The notes under the pieces are model-generated. The model did no database searches and was not told the DNA's origin. It saw only the letters and a list, made by a program, of their open reading frames with translations. Both the position numbers and the translations under genes were made by a program. This document shows, piece after piece, positions 17,080 through 26,366 of a stretch of DNA of 63,799 nt (the first letter of the stretch is position 1; the number at the start of each line of letters is the position of its first letter). The stretch is from positions 1 through 63,799 of the forward strand of contig JBGRQA010000032.1 of the NCBI GenBank assembly GCA_041725895.1, read 5' to 3'. This DNA comes from JBGRQA01 sp041725895. Lineage in GTDB: Bacteria > Bacteroidota > Bacteroidia > Bacteroidales > Marinifilaceae.

Positions 17080-18678
17080 ATGCATTTTAGCTTCAAGCAA
17101 TTTGTACACCTACTCATACTACTTGTTTTTGCTGGCACCCCAAGCTTTGTTTGGGCACAACAAAAATCAAAAATTAAAATTGAGAATTCCAACTTTCTCC
17201 GGATGGACAGAGTAAATGCTCCCGATATTTCTAAATTTATCGGGGATGTTTACATCACCCACGAAAATGTTAAAATGTATTGCGACAGCGCCTACCAACA
17301 TGATAAAAAAAATATGGTGGAAGCATTTGGCCGTGTCCATGTAATACAGGGAGACACCATTCACATGTACGGGGATTATCTTCGTTACGACGGAAACGAA
17401 AAACTGGCAGAGGTACGCCGAAATGTAAAACTAGAGGACCCTAGAATTACTCTTACCACTGAGCACCTGGACTTCAATATGAACGAAAATGTGGGGTACT
17501 ATTTCAATTGGGGACAAATTGTGGACTCCACCAATGTACTCACAAGCCAAATCGGCCGCTACTACACCGAGGATAAACTATTCTTTTTTAAGGACAGTGT
17601 AAAGGTGGAAACGGAGAAACACACTCTATATTCGGATACCCTAAAATACAATACAGAAACGCATACCGCCTTCATTTTGGGCCCAACCCGCATTGAAGGG
17701 GAAAAAGAAACACTTTATTCCGAAGACGGATGGTACAACACCGAAACCAATATCTCACAGTTACTAAAAAACACTCAATTGACCAGGGATGAGTTTTCCA
17801 TCCAAGGAGACAGCATCTACCTGGACCGGGAGAAAGGAATTGGCAAGCTATTCGATAATATCGAACTTCAGGATACCATAAACAATATCATCCTAAAGGG
17901 AAATTATCTGGAAAGCCATAAAGATACGGAAGAAGCCTTCCTTACAGACTCTGCTATAATGATACAAATAAGCGAAAGTGACTCCCTCTTTCTGCATGCC
18001 GACACATTGCGGGTAGTTACAGATTCGGCAAAAAATAAACAGATTAAAGCCTACAATCACGTGAAATTCTTTCGCAAGGATCTGCAGGGAAAATGTGACT
18101 CTCTGGTATACTCCATGCAAGATTCCACAATCCGTTTATTCTCCTCCCCCATTCTTTGGGCTCAAGGGAACCAGATAACCGCAGACACTATCCTCATCGA
18201 AACCGTAGAGAATAAGATCAAATATTTGCGCTTCAACGGAGCTTCCTATCTCTGCTCGAAGGAGGACAGCACCAAATTCAACCAAATAAAAGGCAAATCG
18301 ATGCTGGGCTATGTGCGTAACAACAAAATGTATCGCATGGATATCAATGGAAATGGAGAAACTCTATACTATCCGAAAGACAAGGACGAAATCCTGGGAG
18401 TAAACATTGCCAAGAGCAGCAATATCTCCATACGAATCAATGACAACAAGATAGACAAGATCATTTTTATCAAAAAGCCGGATGGCAACATGTATCCACT
18501 AGGAGAACTTCCTCCCAAGCAAAGATTCCTAAAAGATTTCAGATGGCTGGAAAACTACCGTCCCAAGAAAAAAGAGGATATTTTTATCTGGGATAAAATC
18601 CCTGAAGTTTCAGAAAAGAAAAGAGGAAGTAAGGTAAAGGCATTGAAAACAATGGAAATTCCGAAAATAAAGGATTAA
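17080..18678 (+). CDS. OstA/LptA-like LPS-transport family protein
   Basis: A 532-residue secreted protein with a signal peptide ending near SFVWAQQ. The body is made of short beta strands typical of the OstA/LptA beta-jellyroll: repeated patterns such as DSAYQHDKKNMVEAFGRVHVI, GDTIHMYGDYLRYDG and DTLKYNTETHTAFILGPTRI. Proteins of this type carry lipopolysaccharide across the periplasm (LptA) or form part of the outer-membrane assembly machine. It is much longer than E. coli LptA (about 185), as is usual for Bacteroidetes members. It lies 7 bases after moxR and is followed by a bidirectional terminator. Its exact lipid substrate is not proven by the sequence. Confidence 0.82.
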   Translation: MHFSFKQFVHLLILLVFAGTPSFVWAQQKSKIKIENSNFLRMDRVNAPDISKFIGDVYITHENVKMYCDSAYQHDKKNMVEAFGRVHVIQGDTIHMYGDYLRYDGNEKLAEVRRNVKLEDPRITLTTEHLDFNMNENVGYYFNWGQIVDSTNVLTSQIGRYYTEDKLFFFKDSVKVETEKHTLYSDTLKYNTETHTAFILGPTRIEGEKETLYSEDGWYNTETNISQLLKNTQLTRDEFSIQGDSIYLDREKGIGKLFDNIELQDTINNIILKGNYLESHKDTEEAFLTDSAIMIQISESDSLFLHADTLRVVTDSAKNKQIKAYNHVKFFRKDLQGKCDSLVYSMQDSTIRLFSSPILWAQGNQITADTILIETVENKIKYLRFNGASYLCSKEDSTKFNQIKGKSMLGYVRNNKMYRMDINGNGETLYYPKDKDEILGVNIAKSSNISIRINDNKIDKIIFIKKPDGNMYPLGELPPKQRFLKDFRWLENYRPKKKEDIFIWDKIPEVSEKKRGSKVKALKTMEIPKIKD

Positions 18679-18680
18679 AA

Positions 18681-18703
18681 AAAGGGGCTTTAAAAGCCCC
18701 TTT
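18681..18703. terminator. bidirectional terminator between ostA-like gene and DUF2795
   Basis: A perfect 10-bp stem (18681-18690 with 18694-18703, 3-nt loop), flanked by A-tract on one side and T-rich sequence on the other. It lies between the convergent stop codons at 18678 and 18708. Confidence 0.8.
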
Positions 18704-18707
18704 CATA

Positions 18708-18929
18708 TTAATATTCATCTTCGTTGAAGAAAAAATCGTCTTTACTAGGATAATCTGGCCAAATATCCTCGATACTTTCGTAAATCTCCCCCTCATCCTC
18801 GATTTCCTGTAAATTTTCAATTACTTCCAATGGAGCACCTGAACGAATTGCGAAATCAATTAATTCGTCTTTACTGGCTGGCCAGGGTGCATCCTCAAGC
18901 TTTGAAGCTAATTCAAGTGTCCAATACAT
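18708..18929 (-). CDS. DUF2795 domain-containing small acidic protein
   Basis: A 73-residue protein. The core LEDAPWPASKDELIDFAIRSGAP followed by EVIENLQEIEDEGE matches the DUF2795 fold, a small helical domain of unknown role common in Bacteroidetes (it is written here in two parts). The C-terminus is very acidic (IWPDYPSKDDFFFNEDEY). No catalytic residues are evident. It lies 57 bases downstream of the cobalamin adenosyltransferase gene on the same strand and could be transcribed with it, ending at the shared bidirectional terminator. Confidence 0.8.
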   Translation of the reverse strand: MYWTLELASKLEDAPWPASKDELIDFAIRSGAPLEVIENLQEIEDEGEIYESIEDIWPDYPSKDDFFFNEDEY

Positions 18930-18986
18930 AGGTAATTTTTTTTAGGTTCCTTAAACAGTCTGCGAATATAATTTTTTTTTTGGAAT

Positions 18987-19547
18987 TTACAAGTTTGGTT
19001 CCCATTTTATTTCATCGATTTTACAATCTTTTAACACCTTTCGCGAGAGGATAAAAAGATAATCCGACAGGCGATTCAGGTATTTCAGGAGCAATGGATT
19101 TATGTCAACCTCAACAGACAATTGATTGGCTCTTCGCTCTGCTCGGCGACAAACTGTTCGGGCAACATGGCAGAAACCATTCACCTGGCTTCCTCCCGGC
19201 AAAACAAAACTATTCAGCTCCGGCAACTCCTCGTCCATACAATCCATCTCTTTCTCCAAAAGAGAGATATCTTCCTCCGATATAGGTAATTTTTCCTTCA
19301 TATCAGATTTCGACTCATCAGTAGCCAACCTGGCCCCAATTAAAAACAACTTATTTTGAATGATGTAAAGTACTTCCTTTGAATGCTCATCAATATCATA
19401 GGAACGAATCAAACCAATGTAGGAGTTCAATTCATCAACGGTTCCGTATGCCTCCAAACGCAAATGATGTTTTGGTACGCGTGTGCCACCAATCAATCCG
19501 GTAGTTCCGGCATCACCAGTTTTAGTATATACTTTAAATTTAGACAT
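18987..19547 (-). CDS. ATP:cob(I)alamin adenosyltransferase, PduO/MMAB type
   Basis: A 186-residue enzyme that transfers the adenosyl group of ATP to cob(I)alamin to make coenzyme B12. The N-terminal ATP-binding motif is KVYTKTGDAGTTGLIGG, followed by YGTVDELNSYIG, and the C-terminal helix carries RTVCRRAERRA, all hallmarks of the PduO class. The length is normal. It starts 7 bases after the stop of the upstream ABC ATPase gene, so the two form an operon. No other cobalamin gene is present in the window. Confidence 0.93.
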   Translation of the reverse strand: MSKFKVYTKTGDAGTTGLIGGTRVPKHHLRLEAYGTVDELNSYIGLIRSYDIDEHSKEVLYIIQNKLFLIGARLATDESKSDMKEKLPISEEDISLLEKEMDCMDEELPELNSFVLPGGSQVNGFCHVARTVCRRAERRANQLSVEVDINPLLLKYLNRLSDYLFILSRKVLKDCKIDEIKWEPNL

Positions 19548-19554
19548 TATCTTT

Positions 19555-20277
19555 TCAATTATAATTTAGTTCTTCTTCCAATTCAGCATCAACCCGATTC
19601 AATTCATCCGATTCGATATTTCCATCCCGCAGCCGAATAATTCTTCTTGCATACCGGGCAATATCCTCCTCATGTGTAACCAAAATAATAGTATTGCCCT
19701 TACTATAGATCTCCTCCAAAAGCTTCATCACCTCATAAGAGGTTTTGGTATCCAGATTTCCGGTAGGTTCATCAGCCAAAATAATGGATGGTTGATTCAC
19801 CAAAGCCCGCGCTACAGCAACCCTTTGACGCTGTCCACCCGAAAGCTCATTGGGCTTATGCAGAATCCGGTCGTGTAAACCAACATTCGTAAGAGCCTTC
19901 AGGGCCTTTCGCATGCGAATTCGTTTCGGTTGCCCAGCATAAATCAAGGGCAGCATAACATTTTCAAGTGCACTGGACCGAGGTAAAAGATTAAAACTCT
20001 GAAAAACGAATCCGATTTCTTTGTTACGGATATGGGCCAGCTCCTCATCATTCAATCGACTCACATTTTTCCCATTCAATACGTAATCTCCCCTGGTAGG
20101 TGTATCCAAACCTCCAATCACATTCATCAATGTGGATTTCCCTGAACCGGAGGGCCCCATAATAGCAACATATTCTCCCTTACGAATGCCCAGAGAAACA
20201 GATTTCAAAGCCTCTACCCTCTGATCACCTACAAGGTAATCCTTACCAATATCCTGTAAACTGATAATATTTTCCAT
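19555..20277 (-). CDS. ABC transporter ATP-binding protein, LolD/MacB family
   Basis: A 240-residue ABC ATPase with Walker A GPSGSGKSTLMN, signature LSGGQRQRVAVARAL, and Walker B IILADEPTGNLD with its H-loop VTHEEDIARYARRI. It belongs to the LolD/MacB/FtsE class that drives lipoprotein sorting or drug and peptide export. No permease gene is adjacent; the partner must be elsewhere or the gene is paired with a distant FtsX-like protein. It heads a two-gene unit with the cobalamin adenosyltransferase, 7 bases apart. Substrate cannot be named. Confidence 0.9.
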   Translation of the reverse strand: MENIISLQDIGKDYLVGDQRVEALKSVSLGIRKGEYVAIMGPSGSGKSTLMNVIGGLDTPTRGDYVLNGKNVSRLNDEELAHIRNKEIGFVFQSFNLLPRSSALENVMLPLIYAGQPKRIRMRKALKALTNVGLHDRILHKPNELSGGQRQRVAVARALVNQPSIILADEPTGNLDTKTSYEVMKLLEEIYSKGNTIILVTHEEDIARYARRIIRLRDGNIESDELNRVDAELEEELNYN

Positions 20278-20821
20278 ATAAAAATATGACTACTACAAAT
20301 TTAAAATTTTATCGAAAAAATAAAAGACCTTCCTATAACTTTATTACATAATCTTTCTTCTTTCGATCCTTCCTATTATCAACGAATCCTATACCCCAAT
20401 TATTGAGGCAAAGCTAATTCCTTTTTTCCGCAAAAAAACAGTAAACCTCTTTTCCCCTCCAAAATCATTCCTCAATTCACTAGAAAAAAGAATATTGCCA
20501 TAAAAAACAGGTTCCTATTCTAAACACACATTCAAAATAAAGCATTTTCTTCAAAACTAACTCCAAATTAAAAATCCTGTTACTATAGAGTATGAAAAAC
20601 ATTCCCACGGGACAGTAAATTGGTTAATCATTCCATTTTGTTTTGGAATTTAACGATCATCTCAGGTAGGTTTTATACTTTTACTACCGATTAATTTTAT
20701 AAAGCCAGCCATCTGGTAGGCTTTTACTTCTTTATAATATTTATCAGCATTTTAGCAACTCTGCTATAAACATTCGGGATATTCCGATGATTGTATAATT
20801 TTAATTGGAACAAAAAGGTAA
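20278..20821. other. divergent intergenic region, no gene seen
   Basis: 544 bases between the ABC ATPase (minus) and recG (plus). It is AT-rich, with no open reading of note and no clear -7/-33 pair. An imperfect GCC/GGC hairpin at about 20704-20721 followed by TTTTACTT, 100 bases before recG, could be an attenuator or a fossil terminator; this is weak. Confidence 0.4.
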
Positions 20822-22927
20822 ATGTCAGAATTAGCCGGACAGGATATAAAATTCTTAACGGGAGTAGGTCCCAAAAGGTCTTCCGTATTAAACCAGGAAC
20901 TGGGGATTCATAGCTACGAGGATCTGCTCTACTACTTCCCCTTTAAATACGTCGATAGAACTCGTTTCTACAAAATTAACGAAGTCCATTCCAAATTGCC
21001 CTACATCCAGGTAAGAGGAACCATTAGCAATGTAGAAATGATAGGAGAAAAAAGACAGCAACGTCTGGTAGCCTATTTCACCGATGGTACAGGAACCCTG
21101 GAACTTGTCTGGTTCAAAGGAGCTAAATACATAAAGAACAGCTTAAAACCCAACACCGAATACATTGTATTTGGTAAGCCCGCTGAATTCAACCGACGGG
21201 TAAATGTGGTGCATCCGGAACTGGAACTGGCCGAAAATCGCAAGAATGGCTTCAAAGCCTCACTCCAGGCTTTCTACCAAACGACAGAGAAGATGAAAAG
21301 CAGTTTCCTCAACTCAAAGGCCATTCACAAATTACAGGAAACAGTTCTAAAAACCGTGAATGGGAAAATCCCCGAAACCCTTCCTGCTTATCTGATTCAA
21401 AAACTAAACCTGATTACACTACATGAGGCAATCACCAATATACATTACCCACACAATACGGAATTACTAAAACAAGCCCAATACCGCCTGAAATTCGAAG
21501 AACTTTTCTACATCCAGCTAAACATCCTCAAAATGAAGATGAAGCGCAAAGTAATGTACAAAGGACATGCCTTCAAGGTAATTGGGGACAATTTCAACCA
21601 CTTCTTCAAAAACAATCTTCCCTTTGAGTTAACGAATGCTCAGAAGCGAGTGATACGTGAAATCCGCAAGGATGTGGCAACCGGAAAACAAATGAACCGA
21701 CTGCTTCAGGGGGATGTGGGGAGTGGAAAAACCCTTGTGGGCCTAATGTGTATGCTAATGGCAATCGATAACGGTTGCCAGGCTTGCTTAATGGCTCCCA
21801 CAGAAATTCTGGCCAACCAGCATCTCGAAACCATTTGTGAATTCCTAAATGGAATGGATGTAAAAGTAGCTCTGCTAACCGGCTCCACCAAAACCAAGGA
21901 AAGAAGAATCCTACACGAACAGTTACAATCAGGAGAATTACAAATACTGGTGGGAACCCATGCCCTTCTGGAAGATGCAGTACAATTCAAAAACCTGGGA
22001 CTGGTAATTATAGATGAGCAGCACCGCTTTGGAGTCGCACAACGAGCACGATTGTGGAAAAAGAATTATATTCCACCTCATGTTTTGGTGATGACTGCCA
22101 CACCAATCCCCAGAACTTTAGCCATGACTCTGTATGGCGACCTGGAAGTGTCCATGATTGACGAATTACCTCCTGGCAGGAAACCCATTCAAACCGTACA
22201 TTACTACGAAAACAAGCGACAGAGAATCTACGACTTCATGAAGAAACAAATTGATCTGGGGCGACAGGTTTATATGGTTTATCCAATGATTAAGGAGTCG
22301 GAAAAGATGGATTACAAGAACCTGGAGCAGGGCTACGAACAAATAACCAGCCACTTCCCCTCCGAAAAATATGGGGTTAGTATGGTGCATGGAAAAATGA
22401 AACCCCAGGAAAAAGACGAAGAAATGCAACGCTTTGCACGGGGAGAAACCAAAATTATGGTGGCAACCACCGTGATTGAAGTAGGAGTAAATGTCCCCAA
22501 TGCCTCGGTAATGGTAATTGAGAGCACCGAACGATTCGGATTATCGCAATTGCACCAGCTACGAGGCAGGGTGGGCCGGGGAGCCGAACAATCCTACTGT
22601 ATATTAATGTCGTCACACAAAATCTCCAACGAATCGCGCAAACGAATTGAAACCATGGTAAGAACCAACGATGGCTTTGAAATTGCCGAAGTGGACCTAA
22701 AACTGCGGGGTGCCGGGGATATTGAGGGAACCCAGCAAAGCGGAATCGCCTACGACTTAAAAATAGCCAACCTGGGAAAAGACGGTCAACTGCTGCAGTA
22801 TGCCAGAGACATTGCAAGTCAAATTCTGGAGGAAGATCCTCTGTTAGAAAAAACAGAGAATTTCACCCTCGCCAAACAGGTGAAACGCCTGTCAAAAACA
22901 AAAATCAACTGGAGCGTAATCAGCTAA
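20822..22927 (+). CDS. recG: ATP-dependent DNA helicase RecG
   Basis: A 701-residue helicase that reverses stalled replication forks and processes Holliday junctions. The N-terminal wedge/OB domain is present (FLTGVGPKRSSVLNQELG start, then FKYVDRTRFYKINEV), followed by Walker A GDVGSGKT, motif II as DEQHRFG, motif III ATPIPRTL, and the QLRGRVGRG motif VI. The length matches E. coli RecG (693). It is a single gene terminated by a 40-base inverted repeat shared with ribB. Confidence 0.97.
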   Translation: MSELAGQDIKFLTGVGPKRSSVLNQELGIHSYEDLLYYFPFKYVDRTRFYKINEVHSKLPYIQVRGTISNVEMIGEKRQQRLVAYFTDGTGTLELVWFKGAKYIKNSLKPNTEYIVFGKPAEFNRRVNVVHPELELAENRKNGFKASLQAFYQTTEKMKSSFLNSKAIHKLQETVLKTVNGKIPETLPAYLIQKLNLITLHEAITNIHYPHNTELLKQAQYRLKFEELFYIQLNILKMKMKRKVMYKGHAFKVIGDNFNHFFKNNLPFELTNAQKRVIREIRKDVATGKQMNRLLQGDVGSGKTLVGLMCMLMAIDNGCQACLMAPTEILANQHLETICEFLNGMDVKVALLTGSTKTKERRILHEQLQSGELQILVGTHALLEDAVQFKNLGLVIIDEQHRFGVAQRARLWKKNYIPPHVLVMTATPIPRTLAMTLYGDLEVSMIDELPPGRKPIQTVHYYENKRQRIYDFMKKQIDLGRQVYMVYPMIKESEKMDYKNLEQGYEQITSHFPSEKYGVSMVHGKMKPQEKDEEMQRFARGETKIMVATTVIEVGVNVPNASVMVIESTERFGLSQLHQLRGRVGRGAEQSYCILMSSHKISNESRKRIETMVRTNDGFEIAEVDLKLRGAGDIEGTQQSGIAYDLKIANLGKDGQLLQYARDIASQILEEDPLLEKTENFTLAKQVKRLSKTKINWSVIS

Positions 22928-22950
22928 ACACTATCAACATCTTTATACAA

Positions 22951-22990
22951 AACAAGCATTTGATTAATAGCTATTAACCAAATGCTTGTT
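22951..22990. terminator. bidirectional terminator between recG and ribB
   Basis: A near-perfect 40-base inverted repeat: 12-bp outer arms, one mismatch, then a 6-bp inner stem around a GC dinucleotide. Both ends carry AT-rich flanks. The convergent stop codons lie at 22927 (recG) and 23126 (ribB). Confidence 0.7.
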
Positions 22991-23125
22991 CAAAATAATT
23001 CTCAAGAAATAGTTATTAAAACACGTAATACAACTGAAAAATTTGGATTGAATTCTCCTTTTTCCCAAAAGAACTCAACACTTCAATCCATTGCCTTCCA
23101 ACTACATTGTTGTACGTTCTTGATT

Positions 23126-23797
23126 TTAACACTTGGCTTTTTCAGATTCTTTTATTTCTGCACCGAGCTGTTTTCTGTATTGAAAAATATCCTCAATAGA
23201 AACTACAGTCATTTCATGTTTTTCTGCAAACTCCACAATCTCAGGCAATCTTGCCATTGTTCCATCCTCATTGGTCAATTCACACAAAACAGCTGAATCC
23301 CCCAAACCGGAAAGCTTCACCAAATCAACACTCCCTTCGGTATGTCCTCGTCTTTCAAACACACCATTACTTTTTGCTATTAATGGGAAAACATGCCCGG
23401 GGTGGGCAAGATCATCCGGTTGGGCAGTATCAGAAATGGCAGTCCTAATCGTCTGAATTCGATCTGCTGCCGAAACTCCGGTAGTAACACCCTCTTTAGC
23501 TTCGATAGAGATGGTAAAAGCAGTTTTGTTTTGGCTATTGTTATGCTCTACCATTGGACACAATTGAAGTTCTTCACTTTTTTCAGGTGTAAGACACAAG
23601 CACACAATACCACTGCACTCTCTAATCATTAAAGCCATATCCTTAGCAGTCATCTTTTCTGCTGCATAGATAATGTCTCCTTCGTTTTCTCTGTCCTCAT
23701 CATCAACAAGCAGAATTCCTTTTCCATTTTGCAGTTTTCTGATCGCGTTCTCTACACGTTCTTTGTAGTCAACTCCAAAATCGTTAATCGTTTTCAT
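23126..23797 (-). CDS. ribB: 3,4-dihydroxy-2-butanone-4-phosphate synthase
   Basis: A 223-residue enzyme that turns ribulose 5-phosphate into the four-carbon unit of riboflavin. The metal/substrate motif DDEDRENEGD and the HTEGSVDLVKL region (with catalytic acidic and histidine residues) are present. There is no C-terminal GTP cyclohydrolase II domain, so it is RibB rather than the bifunctional RibBA. The start ATG at 23797 gives MKTINDFGVDYKERV; the longer upstream reading adds 28 hydrophobic residues unlike the family. The gene is preceded by an FMN riboswitch, showing feedback control by flavin. Confidence 0.94.
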   Translation of the reverse strand: MKTINDFGVDYKERVENAIRKLQNGKGILLVDDEDRENEGDIIYAAEKMTAKDMALMIRECSGIVCLCLTPEKSEELQLCPMVEHNNSQNKTAFTISIEAKEGVTTGVSAADRIQTIRTAISDTAQPDDLAHPGHVFPLIAKSNGVFERRGHTEGSVDLVKLSGLGDSAVLCELTNEDGTMARLPEIVEFAEKHEMTVVSIEDIFQYRKQLGAEIKESEKAKC

Positions 23798-23884
23798 TTC
23801 ACCCTTGAATTTAAAAATTAGTATACAGAAATTCTTTAGGGCAAAACATATCCTAACCTCAGCAACCTGCATGTAGCTCATCTA

Positions 23885-24000
23885 TTTCTTCTCTCATCCA
23901 GACTTTAACTGTCGGTATTGGAATTTCACCAAATCAATCCTTTTTACAGGAGTCGCGGACTTTAACCGCCGGTAGGGAATTACGCCCTGCCCCGAAGAAA
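23885..24000 (-). promoter_or_regulatory. FMN riboswitch (RFN element)
   Basis: Read on the minus strand, the leader contains the conserved RFN landmarks in order: CTTCGGGGCAGGG near 24000, a CCCTACCGGCGGTAAA-like helix with a GTC step, GCGAC, the central GATTTGGTGAAATTCCA block, and the closing GGATGAGAGAAG box near 23885. It lies about 90 bases upstream of the ribB ATG at 23797. It binds FMN and would repress ribB, either by termination or by sequestering the start; no clear terminator stem was resolved between it and the start. Confidence 0.92.
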
Positions 24001-24292
24001 ATATCAATTCAAAATTATAATTAATTCGTGTAACTGTAACACATAAATTTATTTTTTTGAAACTCTATTTTTCACCAACCGCCCCACAACACAATCAAAC
24101 AGCAAGTTGTTAGCTAAACTTAATTAAAGGAAACAGAACACCAACAATCAAAATCCAATTAACAATACAATAGATTCCATGTTAATCTGCACCATTCATT
24201 ACTTTCTTTATTGTAAATTTATTTCCTGGAATAGAGTATACAATAAGATAATTAATCGTAAACCAACCATACCAAAAACTTAAATTCTTTGT

Positions 24293-25690
24293 ATGAGAAC
24301 ACTTTACTACCTTATCCCTGTATTCCTGCTTACTTTTTTTACCACAAGCAAGAATACACTGGCCCAAGAACAAACCAGTTCCTTTAATTTCGACAACTCC
24401 TTCACCAGCTTATCCCTAATGGACTCAACCAGCTATCTAACCGGCGCCCTGGGGATTACCCGCATTGGAGGACAAAACTACGCAGGCATGCGATTTCAAC
24501 CCGAACTGAACCTGGGCAAAATCGGTTTTGGTCTGGATATCCCACTTTACTTCAATTTAGACAATGGGAATTTCTACAGCGATGAATTCAAGAAAGATGC
24601 AGGTGTATTACGCCTGATTAGCTATTTCCGTTATGGTCGCAAAAAACAGGATCCCGTATTCTTCAAGATCGGAGAATTAAAGGGGGAACGTATTGGTTAC
24701 GGAAGCCTGGTAAACAACTACTCCAACTCGGTGAGTTTTGAGAACCGAAAGGTAGGTTTCACCTATGATATTATCGTTAAAAAAACATTTGGAGTGGAGG
24801 GCTTGTACAGTGATTTTAACCTGGAATCCTTTAATCTTTTTGCAATTCGCCCATATGTCCGGCCTTTCGGACAATCAGACATTCCGGTAATCAAAACACT
24901 GGACTTCGGATTTACTTTCGTGAAAGATAAGGATCACACCGCACGCTACAGCGGGACAGAGGAGAAAAATGAATTCCTTAGCGATGGTATGAGCGCCTGG
25001 GGTTGGGATATGGGTATCACCCTCATCAACTCCTCTTTCATCAATCTTGCAGCATACATGCAATACAGCAAACTAAACAAAGTAAAATCGGATTCCCTGG
25101 CTGCTTTTTATGCCACCACCCCACCTACTCAAGGCCATGATTCCGGAGATGGTTTCGGAATGGGCTTAAATGCCAACATGAATGTAATTGGGAATGTATT
25201 CCGGTTGAATGCCCGTATTGAACGCTTATGGTACAGCAGCAACTACCTGCCTCAATTCTTTGATGCCATCTACGAAGTAAATAAAGATGCCAAAATCCTG
25301 GCTTTGGGTGATGCGCAAAAGAAACAGGGCATTTACGGATCCGTTACAGCCTCCTTTATCGACAAAATTTTGATTGGAGGAAACCTGATGCTACCTGACA
25401 ATGTTAGCGAAACCACCCCGGCTCTGTTGCAATTAAACCTACGAACCCAGGATCTCTTTGATAAGATCATTATTGAGGGAAGTTATACCAAAGGAAATCT
25501 GACCAGGGTAAGTGACGCACTGAAGTTCGATTCCTCCTCTCTGGCACTGATGCGTTTCGCCTATAAAATCAATCCGTTCCTAGTAACCGGGGTTGATTAT
25601 CGCTGGACCTGGATACAGGGAAGCGATGGCAATTTCAGAGCAGATAACATGGTAACTCCCTATGTGGCATTCCGCCTGCCTCTGAATTAA
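24293..25690 (+). CDS. outer-membrane beta-barrel-like protein, unknown function
   Basis: A 465-residue secreted protein: signal peptide ending near KNTLAQEQ, then alternating amphipathic strands rich in aromatic and glycine residues (IGFGLDIPLYFNLDNG, LIGGNLMLPDN, FAIRPYVRPFG), ending in YVAFRLPLN. The pattern suggests a large outer-membrane barrel or a repeat-rich envelope protein; I do not recognise a named family. It is flanked by the ribB leader on one side and a long gap on the other, so it is probably transcribed alone. No enzyme motif is visible. Confidence 0.6.
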   Translation: MRTLYYLIPVFLLTFFTTSKNTLAQEQTSSFNFDNSFTSLSLMDSTSYLTGALGITRIGGQNYAGMRFQPELNLGKIGFGLDIPLYFNLDNGNFYSDEFKKDAGVLRLISYFRYGRKKQDPVFFKIGELKGERIGYGSLVNNYSNSVSFENRKVGFTYDIIVKKTFGVEGLYSDFNLESFNLFAIRPYVRPFGQSDIPVIKTLDFGFTFVKDKDHTARYSGTEEKNEFLSDGMSAWGWDMGITLINSSFINLAAYMQYSKLNKVKSDSLAAFYATTPPTQGHDSGDGFGMGLNANMNVIGNVFRLNARIERLWYSSNYLPQFFDAIYEVNKDAKILALGDAQKKQGIYGSVTASFIDKILIGGNLMLPDNVSETTPALLQLNLRTQDLFDKIIIEGSYTKGNLTRVSDALKFDSSSLALMRFAYKINPFLVTGVDYRWTWIQGSDGNFRADNMVTPYVAFRLPLN

Positions 25691-25709
25691 GAACAGAATA
25701 CGATCCCCA

Positions 25710-25739
25710 AAGAGTTGTCAGGAATATTGACAGCTCTTT
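25710..25739 (+). terminator. hairpin after the beta-barrel gene
   Basis: Twelve-base arms with one mismatch (AAAGAG and TGTCA paired with TGACA and CTCTTT), loop of six, 20 bases past the stop codon. The downstream tail is not T-rich, so termination may be weak. Confidence 0.45.
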
Positions 25740-26275
25740 GATCCCCTCTCCATTCCTTTCAGGCTTGTTCTCAGTCCTCCTTATTTATTCTACCCAATAA
25801 TGAGATTCATCCTGGCAAATGGAATAAGCAGGAAGCCTACAGAAAGCTGAATTACAGAATTAAATCGTTAATTATCTTACACAAAGGCAAAGATTTAATG
25901 GAACTAAATGGGAACTAAAAGACTAGCAAATAAAATTGATCTTTTCGCCAATTTGCAGCATGAGATTTCATTTTTTTTGATTCCGCAAACGAAAGGCACT
26001 GGACCATTTGCAGATAGCTCAAAAATTGTAATCTCTAGTTTGCAAACATAAGGAACTCGCTCTATTTAAACACGCTATAAATAGACCTGCCTCCCATTAG
26101 AATATGTTGTAAAATATTATTTTTGCTGCGAACCGTATTTAATTAGGGACAATATTTTCGTGAAACGACCATGCAAATTTGATCATCCATCCCAATAGTT
26201 AAGGGTCTTATACACAAGAGGAAAATCAAATTTATTTGGGAGTTCCATCTGAACTTTGAAAATAAATTTAAACAG
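25740..26275. other. gap upstream of the Rnf operon
   Basis: About 540 bases with no confident gene. Near the right end are a TATTTTTG box (26118-26125) that matches the Bacteroidetes -7 promoter consensus, and three TTTGCA words (25952, 26007, 26039) of unknown meaning. The short open reading at 26276 is listed separately. Confidence 0.4.
26118..26125 (+). promoter_or_regulatory. candidate -7 promoter box of the Rnf operon
   Basis: TATTTTTG matches TAnnTTTG exactly and lies about 240 bases before rseC. No well-spaced TTTG -33 element was found. If used, the transcript would have a long leader containing the small reading frame at 26276. Confidence 0.35.
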
Positions 26276-26341
26276 ATGAACCGAGCCATGAATAAAACGT
26301 TGATTACACTGAAGGATATTTTAATGGCGACATCCATCTGA
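26276..26341 (+). CDS. possible 21-residue leader peptide
   Basis: An ATG-started reading frame of 21 codons (ending ...MATSI, TGA stop at 26339) just before rseC. Both its start and the rseC start are embedded in the same context, AACAGATGAA, and each is preceded 21-23 bases earlier by the complementary word CATCTG. No conserved peptide family is known to me, so this may be a non-coding duplication rather than a real peptide. Confidence 0.25.
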   Translation: MNRAMNKTLITLKDILMATSI

Positions 26342-26366
26342 CAAATAAAAATCAAATTCTAAACAG

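Noticed and set aside
20704..20730. Terminator-like hairpin before recG
   Set aside because: The stem has a mismatch and a wobble pair and there is no upstream plus-strand gene to terminate; kept only as a remark in the gap entry.
23798..23881. N-terminal extension of RibB
   Set aside because: It is hydrophobic, unlike the family, and would lie between the riboswitch and the true start.
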